DNA of 64,000 nt from Cordylochernes scorpioides. Taxonomy: Eukaryota; Arthropoda; Arachnida; Pseudoscorpiones; Chernetidae. The position numbers and the translations under genes were made by a program. The notes under the pieces were generated by a model. That model did no database searches. It saw only the letters and a program-made list of their open reading frames with translations, and was not told where the DNA came from. This document shows positions 20,434-30,736 of this stretch, in pieces. The stretch lies in assembly GCA_030710605.1 (NCBI GenBank), contig CP092879.1, positions 45,203,151-45,267,150 on the forward strand, read 5' to 3'. How positions within the stretch are numbered: the first letter of the stretch is position 1; each line of letters begins with the position of its first letter.

Positions 20434-21152
20434 CGAGGGTGAGTAGAAAAGTAAGGTCTCCTATTTTTTTTTTTCATAGAAAAACACATTTAATCACAAC
20501 TTTTTATACATCATTGGAAAGGTTGGACACTTTGCTATTTTTCTACATAGTCGCCTTGATGCTCAATCACTTTTTTCATCCTGTCAACCAACTTTGTAAT
20601 TCCGGTGTTGTACCACTCTCCCGCCGCCTCTTTGAGCCACTTGTCGACCCACCTGGCGGAAACCTTTCTGTAGCCGAGGGTCTCAGACACAATCTTGTGC
20701 ACAGAGAAGTGGCTGCAATCTTCATTCAGGCCATCCTCGATCTCTTCAAGGGTTATCCGCCGGTTTGCGCGCACCATTTCGTCGATTCGAGCCACGGTTG
20801 ATTCCGGAAAACTCGGCCGCCCAGAGGCCCCTCTTTAAACTCCCGGCACCATTTCCGCATATTTTTGATGTCCATGCACTTCTCACCATACACTTCCACT
20901 AACTGACGGTGAATTTCGACCGGAGAATTATTTTTCGAGGAGACAAGTGGCTCAAAGAGGCGGCGGGAGAGTGGTACAACACCGGAATTACAAAGTTGGT
21001 TGACAGGATGAAAAAAGTGATTGAGCATCAAGGCGACTATGTAGAAAAATAGCAAAGTGTCCAACCTTTCCAATGATGTATAAAAAGTTGTGATTAAATG
21101 TGTTTTTCTATGAAAAAAAAAATAGGAGACCTTACTTTTCTACTCACCCTCG
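20434..21152 (-). pseudogene. Internally deleted, partly palindromic mariner element
   Basis: TIRs begin CGAGGGTGAGTAGAAAAG and are flanked by TA. On the minus strand a mariner-type N-terminal helix-turn-helix region is visible (VEVYGEKCMDIKNMRKWCRE; later RRITLEEIEDGL). It is joined to the extreme C-terminus (KKVIEHQGDYVEK). The whole catalytic DDD core is missing. About 200 bp of the C-terminal end and TIR is present at both ends in inverted orientation, so the element is a foldback deletion derivative and cannot encode a transposase. Confidence 0.85.
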
Positions 21153-21559
21153 TAATTCACATTCAAAACTATTATAGATGCGTATGATTCTTTTAAAAAT
21201 GAAACAATTTCTACTGCCCTTATGGTATATTAAACTTGCAAAACCGCTGGGAGGGTTCACCACTGATAAGCCAGGCCTTCAAATTAATTTTTCTATTGCA
21301 GTAAGGACAGTAGAAATTGTTTAATTTTTAAAAGAATCATACGCATGTATAATAGTTTTGAATTTTCATAACAGATGGCGCATTAATGTATCATAATATA
21401 ATTCACATGTTATATAATGAGTTTGGTGTTATAAGGCACAATTTGGATTATAAACACAAGGTAATGAGACCAAATAAATAAATAGTGTGTGTACATACAC
21501 TTTATTTTGTTTTGGACTCATTACTTTGAGTTTGGTGTTATAAAGGAGGCTGGAACTCT

Positions 21560-21900
21560 GCCTTTGCCCTGCCCCAAGCCCGGATGAAAAAGGAGGAGGG
21601 GGAGCAGTAACAAGCTCACTAAAATACCTGGGCTCATCTGGCCCGGCTGATAGTATCCTGTAAGGGCTCCTGATCCAGGGATACAGGATGAGCAGCGTTT
21701 GTATTCCATGTTAGGAGCGGCTGCACATGGCATCTGTTCCTCATGTCAGAGGTGGCCATTTCTTTTGGAGCTAAGTCGGCCTGCCACTGAGTAGTGCTCC
21801 CAGTCTTAATGACAAAGGCAGACAACTTCACCCAGTCATGATGGTTGTCAAGCTTGATACACTAATATGATTGAGTGGAGATAAGAAAGAAGGAGATATA
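21560..21900. repeat. Dispersed repeat, third copy
   Basis: The best-preserved copy of the family at 9000, ending GATAAGAAAGAAGGAGATAT. Confidence 0.5.
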
Positions 21901-22049
21901 TAGCAAGGTTATACCATTGTAATGTTCAAATAACAACCATGCCATTTTATCGGCTAAATAAGACTTCCCAAAATGGCTGATGTATAGGTGACATGTTGTG
22001 TATTATAATGGCAAACAATTTGTAATTGGTAGAAATGAACATTTCTTCC

Positions 22050-22190
22050 ATAGTTACAAGAAAATAAGACCTAATCCAAATAAATTAATAGTGTGTGACG
22101 TTTCGGTAGCAACTCTGTTATAGAAATGTCATACTATAAATTTGGATTAGGTCTTATTTTCTTGTATCTATAATCTGAATTGTGCTTTAT
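22050..22190. repeat. Snap-back repeat, folded copy
   Basis: CAAGAAAATAAGACCTAATC and its mirror flank GTGTGACGTTTCGGTAGC. Confidence 0.5.
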
Positions 22191-22393
22191 CATTTCTGCC
22201 ATATGTAGTAGTCATCTTTGCAGGTAGATCATTATGGATGATTATTTCACTCTGTTCTGTCCAGTTCATCTCCTAATTCCACACCATTCTCCTAAATTAT
22301 CAAGTCCGCCAATATCTTGATAATCCTAGGAGTAAACTTCCATTCTTTTTGATTACTACATCTAGAGTTGGCCTCGAGAACCACACCATCTCC

Positions 22394-22510
22394 TCAGTGG
22401 TGAAGCACACAATCTGCATTTTCTTCGTAGATCGTGAAATGTGTGGTGTCGCTGGAAATCTGCTGGCGATTCTCCACCAAACTCTGCAGTGGTGGTAGAG
22501 GCACCATATT
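22394..22510 (-). CDS. Unrecognised coding-like segment
   Basis: A GC-richer minus-strand frame encodes MVPLPPLQSLVENRQQISS and then HFTIYEENADCVLHH before a stop. The composition is protein-like and unlike the flanking AT-rich DNA, so it may be an exon or a decayed gene piece. I do not recognise the family, and no flanking splice sites are convincing. Confidence 0.3.
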   Translation of the reverse strand, partial: NMVPLPPLQSLVENRQQISSDTTHFTIYEENADCVLHH

Positions 22511-22630
22511 CATTGTACATAGTATCATGCATATATATATAACATGAATCATGAAAATTTCTCTTATAGAATTGTAAATAGTTATAAAACGAAGAGAAAT
22601 TTTTTTTTTATTTTTAATATACATGGGCTA

Positions 22631-22665
22631 CAAGCTTTCGGGCTTCACGCCCTTCGACGGGTACA
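22631..22665 (-). ncRNA. Degenerate hammerhead-ribozyme-like motif at the Penelope 3' end
   Basis: Minus strand: CCGTCGA (two changes from CTGANGA), helix II AGGGC-GTGA-AGCCC-like pairing, then GAAA and the palindrome AAGCTT. The helix II and GAAA portions are intact, but the catalytic CTGANGA box is mutated. Confidence 0.45.
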
Positions 22666-23095
22666 ACATATTGAGAGAAAATAACGCTATATATAGTATC
22701 GATATGTGAGGAATCTGCATACATAACCATATACGAGTTAACAATATCAGATTAAGTTATGGAAATAAGGCTTTTTTATAGAAATATTTGACGAAAGTAG
22801 GATGTGATGCTAATTAAAAATTAAAAATGAAAAACTAAAAATATTTTGACAGATTTAACATAACTAAGACTATTGCAATTTAAAGAAGAACATATGATCA
22901 TCTATGGATGTCAATCAACTTAAAATAATGTGATGTTATATTAAAAAACCACCAACAGTGAGGAACTATGGCATGGCCCGCCATCAGCGCGATCATCGGA
23001 CAAAGGAATAAAATATATAGGGGTAGGTGTCTGGGTGGGGGGGTGGTTTGTTTGCGGTGGGATTAACAGTAAGATCAGGGAAAGAAGTGAACGGC

Positions 23096-23730
23096 CTATA
23101 GGTTATTACAAATATCTAAATACTGCGATGGTATGTCGATGTGTCTGTTAATACTATGGTTATTGATGGATAAAATAGCTTCAATGATCAACCTTTGGTA
23201 CTTGGTATTGACATTAGAGTACAGGGTGGTAGGGGAGGAAAGGTTGAATGAATGGCCGGTGGTGTTAATATGGTTGAAAATGAGCGACCTGTTGTCTCTG
23301 TTGGCAATGCATCTACCGTGTTCGGTCATCCTGATGGCCACGGACCTACCAGTCTCGCCTATGTAAGATGCACTGCAATCGTTACAAGAGACTGAGTAGA
23401 CCGAGCCACCAGAGGACCGAGCAACGGTAGATCTAGGTAATCTGGTGATAGGGTGTCTGAGGATGGCGCAGATACTATTGCTATTAGTAAAATGGGTGTT
23501 AATTCCGTGCGTTCTGAGGATGCGGGAGATGGCGACTGATTGGGTGGAGAAGGGAAGTAAACAATTGTTTCTGGTAATTGCAGGAGGTCTAACGGAAGAA
23601 GGGTCAAATTTATACTTATGTATGAAATGGGGGGGGTATTGGGACCGGGCCAACTGTTTAATGATTAGGGAAAATTCAATGGTTCTAAACAGTGGAAGGG
23701 AGCAGTGGGTGAACAATAGAAAAAAATAGA
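23096..23730 (-). CDS. Penelope-like retroelement C-terminus, GIY-YIG endonuclease (partial)
   Basis: The Penelope polyprotein joins a telomerase-like reverse transcriptase to a GIY-YIG nuclease that nicks target DNA. Here only the linker and nuclease remain. The visible core is V-Y-S-V, then C-x-x-C, then S-Y-I-G-E-T-G-R-S-V-A-I-R-M-x-E-H, and near the end the metal-binding Glu in L-I-I-E-A-I. The C-x-x-C between the two Tyr motifs is usual for Penelope nucleases. The open frame continues upstream to 23836, but its first 35 or so codons fall in the adjacent repeat, so no genuine start is present. A 5' truncation of a retroelement is the simplest reading. Confidence 0.8.
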
Positions 23731-23764
23731 ACAATAGAAAAATATGAAAGATAAGTGGGTCAGG

Positions 23765-24030
23765 TGTTGATATTAAAAATAAAGAAGGCATCTCCTGACC
23801 ACGAGCACATGTGCTTTTTAGATGGCAGAGCGCCATCTAGTGGAGCAAAAATAAACTAAACATTTATTTAGCTTGCTCTGTGATATTTAGCCAAACCAAT
23901 TTCTTGATAAATCAAGAAAAGCCATCCACGAACGCGTTTCGCGCTGTTGGTGCTCGTCAGCGTGGAGTAGGCTGTAACCACTGCGAACAAAAATATTTTT
24001 GGTCCCAATGGCTTCTTGAGAAATCTAGAA
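23765..24030 (-). mobile_element. Hammerhead-bearing non-autonomous repeat, copy 2
   Basis: Aligns with 10085-10350 and sits between the Penelope fragment and a decayed I-like ORF1. Contains a hammerhead motif at 23925-23966. Confidence 0.7.
23925..23966 (-). ncRNA. Type I hammerhead ribozyme motif, one mismatch
   Basis: Same layout as 10236-10277: helix I TCCACG/CGTGGA, CTGACGA, GAAA and AACGCGTT all intact. Helix II is GCAC/GCGC, giving one A-C mismatch. Confidence 0.75.
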
Positions 24031-24039
24031 TCTACCCCT

Positions 24040-25206
24040 ACCCAAACCTGCCCAGCTCCTTCCTGCAAGGACACCTGGTCTCAGACTGACCCAATCAAGC
24101 CCGCCACCCCTGCTCCTGCTGCTCTCCCTTCCAAGAAGCCTGCCCCCACGTTGCCTGCTCCTGCTCCTACAAAAAGGAAACAGCCTGAGGCTCCCAACCT
24201 GCCTGCAAAGAGGACAAACCTGCAAGGTCTTGCCAAACCTGTGCCTTCCCGCGCTTCCAAACTGGCGGCCGCCCGAGTGACCCTCCACGGAGAGAAATCG
24301 GCGGCCCACACAGTGGTTATTTCTTATAACCCTCAGGCCGACCCCAGGGAGATGCTAAAGGCTGTCCGCGCTGCCCTCACCCTCCCCCAAGGCGTCTGGG
24401 CTTCCGTACGCACCAAGGGGAAGCTTGTCCTCCACTCCAGCAACCCCGACACCATCCCAGCTGTTACAACCTCCCTGGCCAACAAGCTGGATGGTATGAA
24501 GGTCCGCCAACAGAAGGAGATCCTGCCACGCATCTGCCTCTTCAAAGTGGATGAGGAGACATCCAACTCCACCATTGAGGAGACATTCCTGGAAACCCCT
24601 GCAGTCAAACAACTTACTGGGGACAAGGTGGTGCGCGTGGTGCACCGTTCTGCACCGCCTTCATCGAGGTGGACCTCAAGACCTTCAGAGTCCTGGGCGC
24701 GTGCGGGAGGATCGTGGTTGAAGGAGTAATCCTCAATTTCGAGGAGTCCTTCCGCGCCCGCGTCTGCTTCCGCTGTTGTGGCTTCGGCCACAACCCTGCG
24801 CAATGTTTCAGAGCTCCAAAGTGCTTCCACTGCGGTGAAGACGGCCATGAAGGTCGCGCCTGCCCTTCCATTGCCGACCAGCGCACTTCCAAATGTGCCA
24901 ATTGCTGTGCCAAGGGCCTTCCTGACAAGCACGAGGCGAGAGCCTCAAGCTGCCCCATCTTGAAATCTAGAGCCCTCAAGTTCTAGGCTTCCAGGATCTC
25001 CTGCCTCCTCAACCGGACTTACATCTCTGCTTCTCACTGCATCAAGGCGCTGTTTCCCTGACCTCTCCAGCTTCCTCCTCCCCTGCGATGACACCTCCAC
25101 TGCCAGATCTTAGGATCCCTTGCCACCAGTTCGCCTTCTGCAGCCATGTTGGGGCTAGAAGACCTTATCTGATAGGCCAATTAGCCCGGAATCCAAAGAC
25201 AGACAG
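24040..25206 (+). pseudogene. Decayed I-like LINE ORF1 (5'-truncated, frameshifted)
   Basis: Gag-like ORF1 of a non-LTR retrotransposon. The sequence matches the ORF1 copy at 62615-63865 from its Pro/Ala-rich region onward. Three zinc knuckles lie at the end: CFRCCGFGHNPAQC, CFHCGEDGHEGRAC and C-A-N-C-C-x(8)-H-x(5)-C. The first about 300 bp of ORF1 are missing. Near 24655 about 19 bp present in the other copy is deleted, shifting the frame, so the knuckles lie in a different frame (24669-24986). The stretch after the stop continues as element sequence up to 25206, where it meets unit sequence beginning TTGTTATAAGTAT. Confidence 0.8.
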
Positions 25207-25514
25207 TTGTTATAAGTATTCTGTTAGCATTAAAATAAATTAAAGGAATTTATTTGTCTTGTTGGTGCCTTTTCTTTAAAAGTCACCTAATAAATATAGA
25301 AAAACAGACAATTATTTTAAAAATAATATTTTTACCTGATGTTCTATGTATATATTTAGTAAGTAACATTTATCTGGAGTACCTCTCTTGCAAATGGAAA
25401 TAACCGTTTTAGAATCGAATTTGAAAGTAAATTTGTTATAAAACACACGATTTTTCTTTTTTTTTAAATAATAGATCATTTTTTTATAACAACCAGTGTA
25501 TTTTATAAAAAAGG

Positions 25515-25725
25515 CATCTCCTTATTGTACAACTGAAAGTTACTGATGGCTTGCACCATCTATCAGAATAAATATCAACTATTCTCTTGATTATTCAAGA
25601 ATGGGTATTTGGCCAATTCTGGAATAATTAAAATTCAACGAAAATAGTTGATATTTATTCCGATAGATGGCGCAAGCCATCAGCAACTTTCAGTTGCACG
25701 ATAAGGAGATGTCTTTTTCATAATT
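25515..25725. repeat. Palindromic MITE of the tandem unit (unit 0 copy)
   Basis: The arms AACTGAAAGTTACTGATGGC and GCCATCAGCAACTTTCAGTT are mirror images, with GGAATAAATATCAACTA inside. Equivalent copies are at 28387-28600, 40708-40920, 44443-44650 and 50155-50365. Confidence 0.65.
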
Positions 25726-26363
25726 TATGCATCTTATCCAGGACAATATCACATTTGTACTATTTTTATAACATCCAGTGTATTGTTATAGAACAATTTT
25801 CATATTAAAAGTTGACCATTTATATATAAATAGGAAAGCAAAAACCACATTCGTAGTCAACTGGCTTATTAACGAGTGGAAGAATTGTATAAACCTTTGG
25901 TTTTCGACCGCTCTGACTTGGAATCGAATAGCAAAATGAGAACTTTTTCTCTAATATATATTTATAGTGTATTTCATTAGGAGTCCTTGACGTCTGTCCC
26001 TAGTAGCTTTGCATCCTTTTTCTTGCGGCGTGAAGAGAGGCTTTGTCGTTGTATCGTTAATAGGGACATTGTCATCTTGGAGAGTATTCTTTGCTTTGAC
26101 ACGGCGGTGGGAAACTGGCGCCAGTCTCTGAAAATGTAGATCACAGCACCCAATATCTTAAGGTCTTCTCGGCGATCTTCAGTTTGTCTTCTCTAATCAA
26201 CCTAGCATCTCTACCAATTGTAACGTAGGAAAGACAAACTTCAGAATGACACAGAAATGTATTTAATGTAAAACCTAATTTAAACTGAGAGGTTTCCTGA
26301 ACACCACTAAGTTGTCTTCCATAGTAAATACAGGGTTTATAAGAAAACCAATCTAATACAATA

Positions 26364-26690
26364 GTACAGTGATTCTCAACCAATGTGCCGCGGTAATTTT
26401 GTGTGCCGCGAAATTCTAAAAATGTGCCGCCGAATTTTAGTCATATGATTATGTTCACGTTTGTATCGGTTTTTCTTTTTCATTTTTTTACTTTTTAAAA
26501 TAACGAAATTAGCAAATTGAATGTTAGAGATGTATATTACTTATATTTTGCATAGAAATATTGATACATAATTTGAATTTTCTTGCATTCAAGTTAGCAA
26601 AAGTGTGCCGCGAAATTCTAAAATTGTGCCGCCAAATTTTCAAATCTTTAAAATAATGCCGCAACAAAAAAAAAGGTTGAGAATCACTGC
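26364..26690. mobile_element. hAT-type MITE with 8-bp target duplication
   Basis: Ends CAGTGATTCTCAACC and GGTTGAGAATCACTG, the hAT pattern, flanked on both sides by CAATAGTA. Inner arms repeat TGTGCCGCGAAATTCTAAAA. The same site is uninterrupted in units 1-3 (ACAATAGTAGATCGG). No transposase. Confidence 0.88.
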
Positions 26691-27084
26691 AATAGTAGAT
26701 CGGTCTGGAGATTAATTTGACGAAACCACTGAGAGGGTTCATCACTGATGAACTAAGACCTCTCATTCAATAACTTTTATCATTGTAGTAAGGTCTGTAG
26801 AGATAATATTTGATGACAATAAAAGGCAAAATTGCGACATCTATATTTAAGAAATAAAACTATTTTAAGAGCATGCTTTTTTCTTCAAGTAAAACAAACT
26901 TTTACAAATTTTTCGTTAGAATAGAGAAAATATTTTTTAAAAATTTTATTTGACTATTTAATTATATATTATAATAGTATTAATCTCGGGTTTCATATGC
27001 CTATATTTCGAGTTTATGATATTTATATTTGAAAATAGTTACATTTTTATTTCCTAGATGTCACGACAATACCATTATTCAAGA

Positions 27085-27920
27085 CTAGACGAATGGCCTG
27101 GGCAACGCCCGGGTTTTACCCGAGTGCGCATATATTTTAAAAACGTTTTAATTCAAATACTATTCGTTACAATTATAAATTGGCGCCATGGATGTCACTC
27201 TTGTGAAACGTCCCGTTCCAAACTGTGTGTTTTTAAAATGTTTTAATTAAAATACTATTCGTTACAATTATAAATTGGCGCCGTGGATGTCTCTCTTGTG
27301 AAACGTCCCGCCCCAAACTGTGTGTGTCTTGAAAATATAAAAATAAAAATGTGAATTTTCATAAAGATTTCATCATGTCGATTTTTTTTTTTGCATTTCA
27401 CCTACTAAATCGATAGAGATAATTACATTTGCAACATGAACTTAGGTATATTGACTAAATAGAAAACTGCATAGTAATAAAGATCATTTTTTGAAGGCAC
27501 CATATCGTTTTTTTTTTTCAATACGAAACAAAAATTAACGATAAATAACGATAATTGCCTTAAAAAGAAATTGCATTAAAAAAAAGAAACATTCGCGGTG
27601 ATTTTGTCTTGCATTCGTTTATACAATTATTATATACGAATGACCCGGGCAACGCACGGGTTTTACCCAATTAAATGCTTTTATTCAAATACTATTCGTT
27701 ACAATTATAAATTGGCGCCGTGGATGTCAATCTTGTATAATATATAAATGAGTTTTAAAAATTGTAAAAAAAAAAAATGCATAGGCCGGGAATCGAACCC
27801 GGGCCGCCCGCGTGGCAGGCGAGCATTCTACCATTGAACCACCGATGGTTATGAAAAATCCCATCCGTGAGCTTCAGACAGACAAACAAACAGACAGAAT
27901 AAGGCAAATATATAAGTAGA
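27085..27920 (-). mobile_element. Non-autonomous Helitron with tRNA-Gly copy, in unit 0
   Basis: Reverse-orientation copy of 4925-5760 with the same 836-bp length. It interrupts ATTATTCAAGATATTCCTGG exactly between A and T; the other units show the unbroken site (for example near 42715). Confidence 0.9.
27778..27848 (-). tRNA. tRNA-Gly(GCC)-like sequence inside a Helitron
   Basis: 71-nt tRNA-Gly copy. The B box GGTTCGATTCC is intact, the A box has one change (TGGTTCAATGG), and the acceptor 3' strand reads CCTATGC, which weakens pairing with CCATCGG. A T-run follows. Confidence 0.5.
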
Positions 27921-28749
27921 TATTCCTGGGCGCGCTTCGGTCACTATTTAAAGAAAATTATTTTTTAAAAATGCTAATAGGATTAGATATATTATCAGAA
28001 TTATTAGAAATAATTATGTTTATTTCAAAAATTCTTTAACTACCCATTAATTAATATTCAACAATTTAAACCTTATGGATGTTTATTTTTATAAGTATTC
28101 TGGTGTTAAAAAAAATAAAGGAAATACAAATTATTTGTCTTGTTGGTGCTTTTTCTTTAAAAGTCACCTAATAAATATAGAAAAACAGACAATTATTTTA
28201 AAAATAATATTTTTACCTGATGTTCTATGTATATATTTAGTCAGTAACATTTATCTGCTGTACCTCTCTTGCAAATGGAACTAACCGTTTTAGAATCGAA
28301 TTTGAAAGTAAATTGTTATAAAACACGATTTTTCTTTTTTTTTTTAAATAATAGTTCAATTTTTTTTTATAACAGCCAGTTTATTTTATGAAAAAGACAT
28401 CTCCTTATTGTACAACTGAAAGTTGCTGATGGCTTGCGCCATCTATCGGAATAAATATCAACTATTCTCTTGATTAATCAAGAATGGGTATTTGGCCAAT
28501 TCTGGAATAATTAAAAATCAATGATGATAGTTGATATTCATTCCAATATATGGCGAAAGCCATCAGCAAATTTCAGTGGAAGATAAGGAGATGCCTTTTT
28601 CATAATTTATGCATCTTATCCAGGACAATATCACATTTGTACTATTTTTATAACATCCAGTGTATTGTTATAGAACAATTTTCATATTAAAAGTTGACCA
28701 TTCTATATACAGTTATCAGCGTCATGCGTTCATAATTCTGTCACCGTTT

Positions 28750-28818
28750 GCTTTTGGTTCAGTGGTAGAATGCTCGCCTGACAGGCGGGCGCCCCGGGTT
28801 CGATTCCCGGCCGATGCA
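28750..28818 (+). tRNA. tRNA-like module A1 (anticodon loop CTGACAG)
   Basis: A and B boxes are intact and a T9 run follows. The 5' acceptor strand is lost (GCTTTTGG in place of CATCGGTGG). The anticodon triplet reads GAC instead of GCC. Confidence 0.4.
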
Positions 28819-28879
28819 TTTTTTTTTTTACAATATATACAGGTATCAGCGTCATGCGGTCTTAATTCTGTCACCGTTT

Positions 28880-28948
28880 GCTTTTGGTTCAGTGGTAGAA
28901 TGCTCGCCTGCCACGCGGGCGCCCCCGGTTCGATTCCCGGCCGATGCA
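28880..28948 (+). tRNA. tRNA-like module A2
   Basis: Anticodon GCC, boxes intact, acceptor 5' strand lost, T9 run after it. Variable/T-arm junction reads GCCCCCGG. Confidence 0.4.
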
Positions 28949-29041
28949 TTTTTTTTTTTACAATTTTTAATACTAATTTATATTATTAAAATTAATATAT
29001 GCAGTTATCAGCGTCATGCGTTCTTAATTCTGCCACCGTTT

Positions 29042-29110
29042 TCTTTTGGTTCAGTGGTAGAATGCTCGCCTGCCACGCGGGCGCCCCGGGTTCGATTCCC
29101 GGCCGATGCA
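29042..29110 (+). tRNA. tRNA-like module A3
   Basis: Anticodon GCC, boxes intact, acceptor 5' strand lost, T12 run after it. Confidence 0.4.
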
Positions 29111-29580
29111 TTTTTTTTTTTTACAATTTTTGAAACTCATTTATATATTATACAAGAATGACATCCACGGCGCCAATTTATAATAGTAACGAATAGTATT
29201 TGAATAAAAGCATTTAATCGGGTAAACCCCGGGCGTTGCCCGAGTCATTCGGCTAGTTTATATATAAATAGGAAATCAAAAACCACATTCGTAGTCAACT
29301 GGCTTATTAACCAGGGGAGGATTGTATAAACCTTTGGTTTTCGACCACTTTGACTTGGAATCGAATAGCACAATGGGCACTTTTTTTTCTCTAATATATA
29401 TTTATAGTGTATTTCATTAGGAGTCCTTGACGTCTGTCCCTAGTAGCTTTGCATCCTTTTTCTTGCGGCGTGAAGAGAGGCTTTGTCGTCGTATCGTTAA
29501 TAGGGACATTGTCATCTTGGAGAGTTTTCTTTGCTTTGACACGGCGGTGGGATCCTGGCGCCAGTCTCTGAAAATGTAAA

Positions 29581-29829
29581 TCACAGCACCCAATACCTTA
29601 AGGTCTTCTCGGCGATCTTCAGTTTGTCTTCTCTAATCAACCTAGCATCTCTACCAATTGTAACGTAGGAAAGACAAACTTCAGAATGACACAGAAATGT
29701 ATTTAATGTAAAACCAAATTTAAACTGAGAGATATTTATAACCCAGGTTTCAGGAGCGAAGAGCGCCAAAATCGATAAAATAGCAGAGAAGCAATGAGAA
29801 AATTTTACAGCGTATATATCAAAATACAA
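29581..29829 (-). CDS. Conserved short open segment of the tandem unit, type 1
   Basis: Minus-strand open frame ending C-H-S-E-V-C-L-S-Y-V-T-I-G, then RLIREDKLKIAEKTLRYWVL and a stop. The same frame is kept in units 0, 2, 3 and 4 (26141, 41343, 45796, 51615) with few changes. I do not recognise it. The 3' part is charged and helix-like, and AAGGTATTG near the end could act as a splice donor. It may be an exon of a tandemly copied, decayed gene. Confidence 0.3.
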   Translation of the reverse strand: MYFDIYAVKFSHCFSAILSILALFAPETWVINISQFKFGFTLNTFLCHSEVCLSYVTIGRDARLIREDKLKIAEKTLRYWVL

Positions 29830-30099
29830 ATATTGAAATAAAAAAATATTTTAATAGAATAATAAATAATCTGCTTCAATATTGTTATAGAATCATTTAT
29901 ATGCCAGAAGTTAACCATTCATATATAAATAGGAAAGCAAAAACCACATTCCTGGTCAACTGACTTATTAACCAGTAAAAATACAAGGTAATAAGACCAA
30001 ATAAATAAATAATATGTGACGTTTCGGTAACAGAATTGTGACCATCATCAGACAAACATACTGAATGCAAGGTAACAACGCTTGTATATATTGTTATAC

Positions 30100-30169
30100 C
30101 TTGAGATGTAGATGGTTTTTGTTCAGCGGTTTCCATTGTATCGTAGAATAAACCAGAATAAGTTGGCAT
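30100..30169 (-). CDS. Conserved exon-like segment of the tandem unit, type 2
   Basis: Minus-strand ATG at 30169 opens MPTYSGLFYDTMETAEQ. The segment ends CTCAAG before GTATAAC, a fair splice donor. Just upstream is a CpG-rich patch with GTCACGTGGCC, which could be a promoter. Present in units 1-4 (41930, 46384 and 58550 are the equivalent start positions). Function unknown. Confidence 0.3.
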
Positions 30170-30189
30170 CAAAAAGCTAACGCTTTATT

Positions 30190-30275
30190 TTGGTAAGGTT
30201 ACAAAAAGAATAAGGAAGAACGCCGGCGCGGGGCGAGGCCACGTGACGACGCTAGCGCCGCTGGCTGCACAATGT
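30190..30275 (-). promoter_or_regulatory. CpG-rich promoter-like patch in the tandem unit
   Basis: An island of GC and CpG in AT-rich DNA (GCGCGGGGCGAGGCCACGTG) containing a CACGTGAC E-box. It lies directly upstream of the type 2 exon-like segment on the minus strand and is conserved at about 41985, 46440 and 58605. Confidence 0.3.
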
Positions 30276-30736
30276 TAACGAAGAATAAACAAATCAACTT
30301 TGATTTGTTTAATAAGTCAAATTATTAATGAAAATATTTAGATGAGTCTATGTCGGCTGTGACAAAATGTTGCTAGAATGTATTTAGGCGCAAGTATCCC
30401 AAGCTGGGATATCGCCCCCAATATGTCAAATAAATAAATAGTAAATAAAAAAATTAATATATTATTTAATTAAACTTACGTCCACATAGGTTTCCTGAAC
30501 ACCACTAAGTTGTCTTCCATAGTAAATACAGGGTTTATTAGAAAAACAATCTAATACAATAGTAGATCGGTCTGGAGATTAATTTGACGAAACCACTGAG
30601 AGGGTTCACCACTGATGAACTAAATACTCTCATTCAATAACTTTTTCCACGTAGTAAGGTCTGTAGAGATAATATTTGATGACAATAACGCGACAATAAA
30701 AGGCAAAATTGCGACATCTATATTTAAGAAATAAAA

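Larger units (their letters stand above)
22631..23760 (-). mobile_element. 5'-truncated Penelope-like element
   Basis: Minus-strand element with only the C-terminal endonuclease part of the polyprotein (see the CDS at 23096-23730), about 420 bp of 3' sequence and a degenerate hammerhead-like motif at 22631-22665. The reverse transcriptase domain is absent. Its upstream end abuts the hammerhead-bearing repeat at 23765-24030. Confidence 0.75.
25207..28088. repeat. Tandem array, unit 0 (shortened)
   Basis: First of five tandem units. It keeps the left part of the unit, skips the segment present at about 29730-30480 in unit 1, and skips the minisatellite section. The second deletion joins at TATTTAAA, present on both sides, near 27953. 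It carries a hAT MITE (26364-26690) and a Helitron (27085-27920). It has no tRNA-array Helitron: the uninterrupted site GTTGACCATTTATATATAAA lies near 25811. Confidence 0.8.
28701..29256 (+). mobile_element. Helitron with an array of three tRNA-Gly-like modules
   Basis: Starts TTCTATATACAGTTATCAGC and ends CCCCGGGCGTTGCCCGAG, TCATTCGGCTAG, then T. Comparison with units 0 and 2 shows it sits exactly between GTTGACCA and TTTATATATAAA. Each module is about 150 bp: TATCAGCGTCATGCG, tRNA-like sequence, T-run, then ACAATTTTTAAAACTC or similar. Confidence 0.85.

Noticed and set aside
24025..24979. Several long minus-strand frames over the I-like ORF1 copies (also at 62896-63829)
   Set aside because: Antisense shadows of the GC-rich ORF1; the plus strand carries the zinc knuckles.
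29610..29640. 29-nt intron (GTATTGGG...TTTTCAG) within the type 1 tandem-unit segment
   Set aside because: Borders look right, but 29 nt is shorter than animal introns normally allow, and neither reading frame beyond it is recognisable.
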